Positions 63,480 through 64,000 of a stretch of DNA of 64,000 bases are shown in pieces. Within the stretch, counting starts at the first letter, position 1; every line of letters begins with the position of its first letter. This DNA is from Serripes groenlandicus (taxonomy: Eukaryota > Mollusca > Bivalvia > Cardiida > Cardiidae): assembly GCA_031761405.1 (NCBI GenBank), contig JASEVX010000008.1, positions 42,627,269 to 42,691,268 of the forward strand, read 5' to 3'. Both the position numbers and the translations under genes were made by a program. The notes under the pieces were generated by a model. That model was not told where the DNA came from. It did not search any database and saw only the letters and a list, made by a program, of their open reading frames with translations.

Positions 63480-64000
63480 TACTAAACTACGGTTTGTGTA
63501 CCTGTAACTGTTATAATATACACACAACCAGTAAGTATAACTATACAACACACACACCCAGTTAGTATACTGTACAATACACACACACCACAGTTAGTAT
63601 ACAACTGCTACATATACACACACCAGTAGATACTAGTACAACTTCAACATAGTAACATAACGCAAACAGTTAGTAACTATTTGTACATATACGCACAACA
63701 GTTAGTATATTGTAACATATACGCACAACAGTTATTAGTATATATAGTACATAGTACTCACAACAGTTAGTAACTTGTACATCATACGCACAAACAGTTA
63801 GTACAATTGTACATATACAAGCACACGACTAGTTATACCAACCCCCAACAGAATACCCAACTTAATAGTCTACATATACACTATTCCCCACGCCCCCCCC
63901 CCTCCTACAATACACCAGTAAGTATACTCGCTACATATACACACACAAAGTTAACCCCCCCCCCCCCCCAAACTCCGTCAACAAACCACACACGCACACC
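63480..64000. repeat. Degenerate AC-rich tandem array at the window end
   Basis: Repeats of about 35-45 bp built from CAGTTAGTATACTGTACA and ACATATACACACAC, with many single-base indels and poly(C) runs near 63892 and 63955. The irregularity looks partly like base-calling error. Confidence 0.7.

Overview
This window looks like gene-poor nuclear DNA from an animal, most likely a bivalve mollusc. That assignment is an inference. It rests on spliced genes with GT/AG introns, AT-rich spacers, many tRNA-headed SINEs with (ATTG)n tails, short inverted-repeat transposons, and LINE remnants of a type common in mollusc assemblies. There are no bacterial operons, no CRISPR array and no credible intact viral gene set.

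Only one gene can be assembled with confidence. It is a four-exon galactose 3-O-sulfotransferase (Gal3ST family) on the minus strand, exons 22096-22133, 19513-19648, 15969-16072 and 14743-15667. The splice phases close exactly to give a 393-residue type II Golgi membrane protein with both PAPS-binding motifs. Its second intron (16073-19512) holds a transposon with a 9-bp target duplication (16533-17186) and a frameshifted same-strand reading frame that ends in a SAP-like motif (17268-17701). Just beyond its 3' end, on the opposite strand, lies a decayed copy of its PAPS-binding exon (14403-14444). Other coding traces are a PHD-finger fragment (53033-53146), two LINE reverse-transcriptase C-terminal fragments (34313-34687 minus, about 60486-61413 plus) and a 5S rRNA-like sequence (2313-2450).

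Most of the rest is repeats. Family A is a roughly 230-bp MITE with CCCTTTCC ends, TTAA target duplications and a conserved central hairpin, in about 25 copies or fragments. Family B comprises tRNA-derived SINEs in several subtypes: B1 with head GCCCCGGTAGCTCAGTCGGT, B2 with head CCCGGCCGGGTAGCTCAATT, B3 with head GCCATGGCCTAGTGGTTAGC, and B4 with a related head and the tail motif ATTTATCCTGACACCAG. Family C is a roughly 260-bp MITE with GAGCCGTCCCGCGAGAAAAC ends. Family H is a roughly 490-bp foldback with CAGTGTGTGTATACCACGTG ends. Family E is a 53-bp satellite at 47.0, 60.1 and 62.5 kb, the last two parts being separated by a LINE insertion. Other tandem arrays have units of 27 bp (9876-10452), 36 bp (35152-35291), 27 bp (48263-48500) and 147 bp (51061-51650).

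From 37 to 60 kb the window is a patchwork of duplicated segments. Examples are 40.3/41.9/49.7 kb, 37.1/56.7 kb, 38.0/57.9 kb, 43.3/54.1 kb, 44.4/59.7 kb, and an inverted 48.5-49.3/55.7-56.0 kb pair. Several transposons are present in one copy and absent from its partner, so the window carries its own filled/empty insertion-site pairs. I found no clearly new molecular system. The points most worth a second look are the Gal3ST locus with its pseudo-exon, the SAP-like frame, the covarying hairpin of family A, and the foldback family H.
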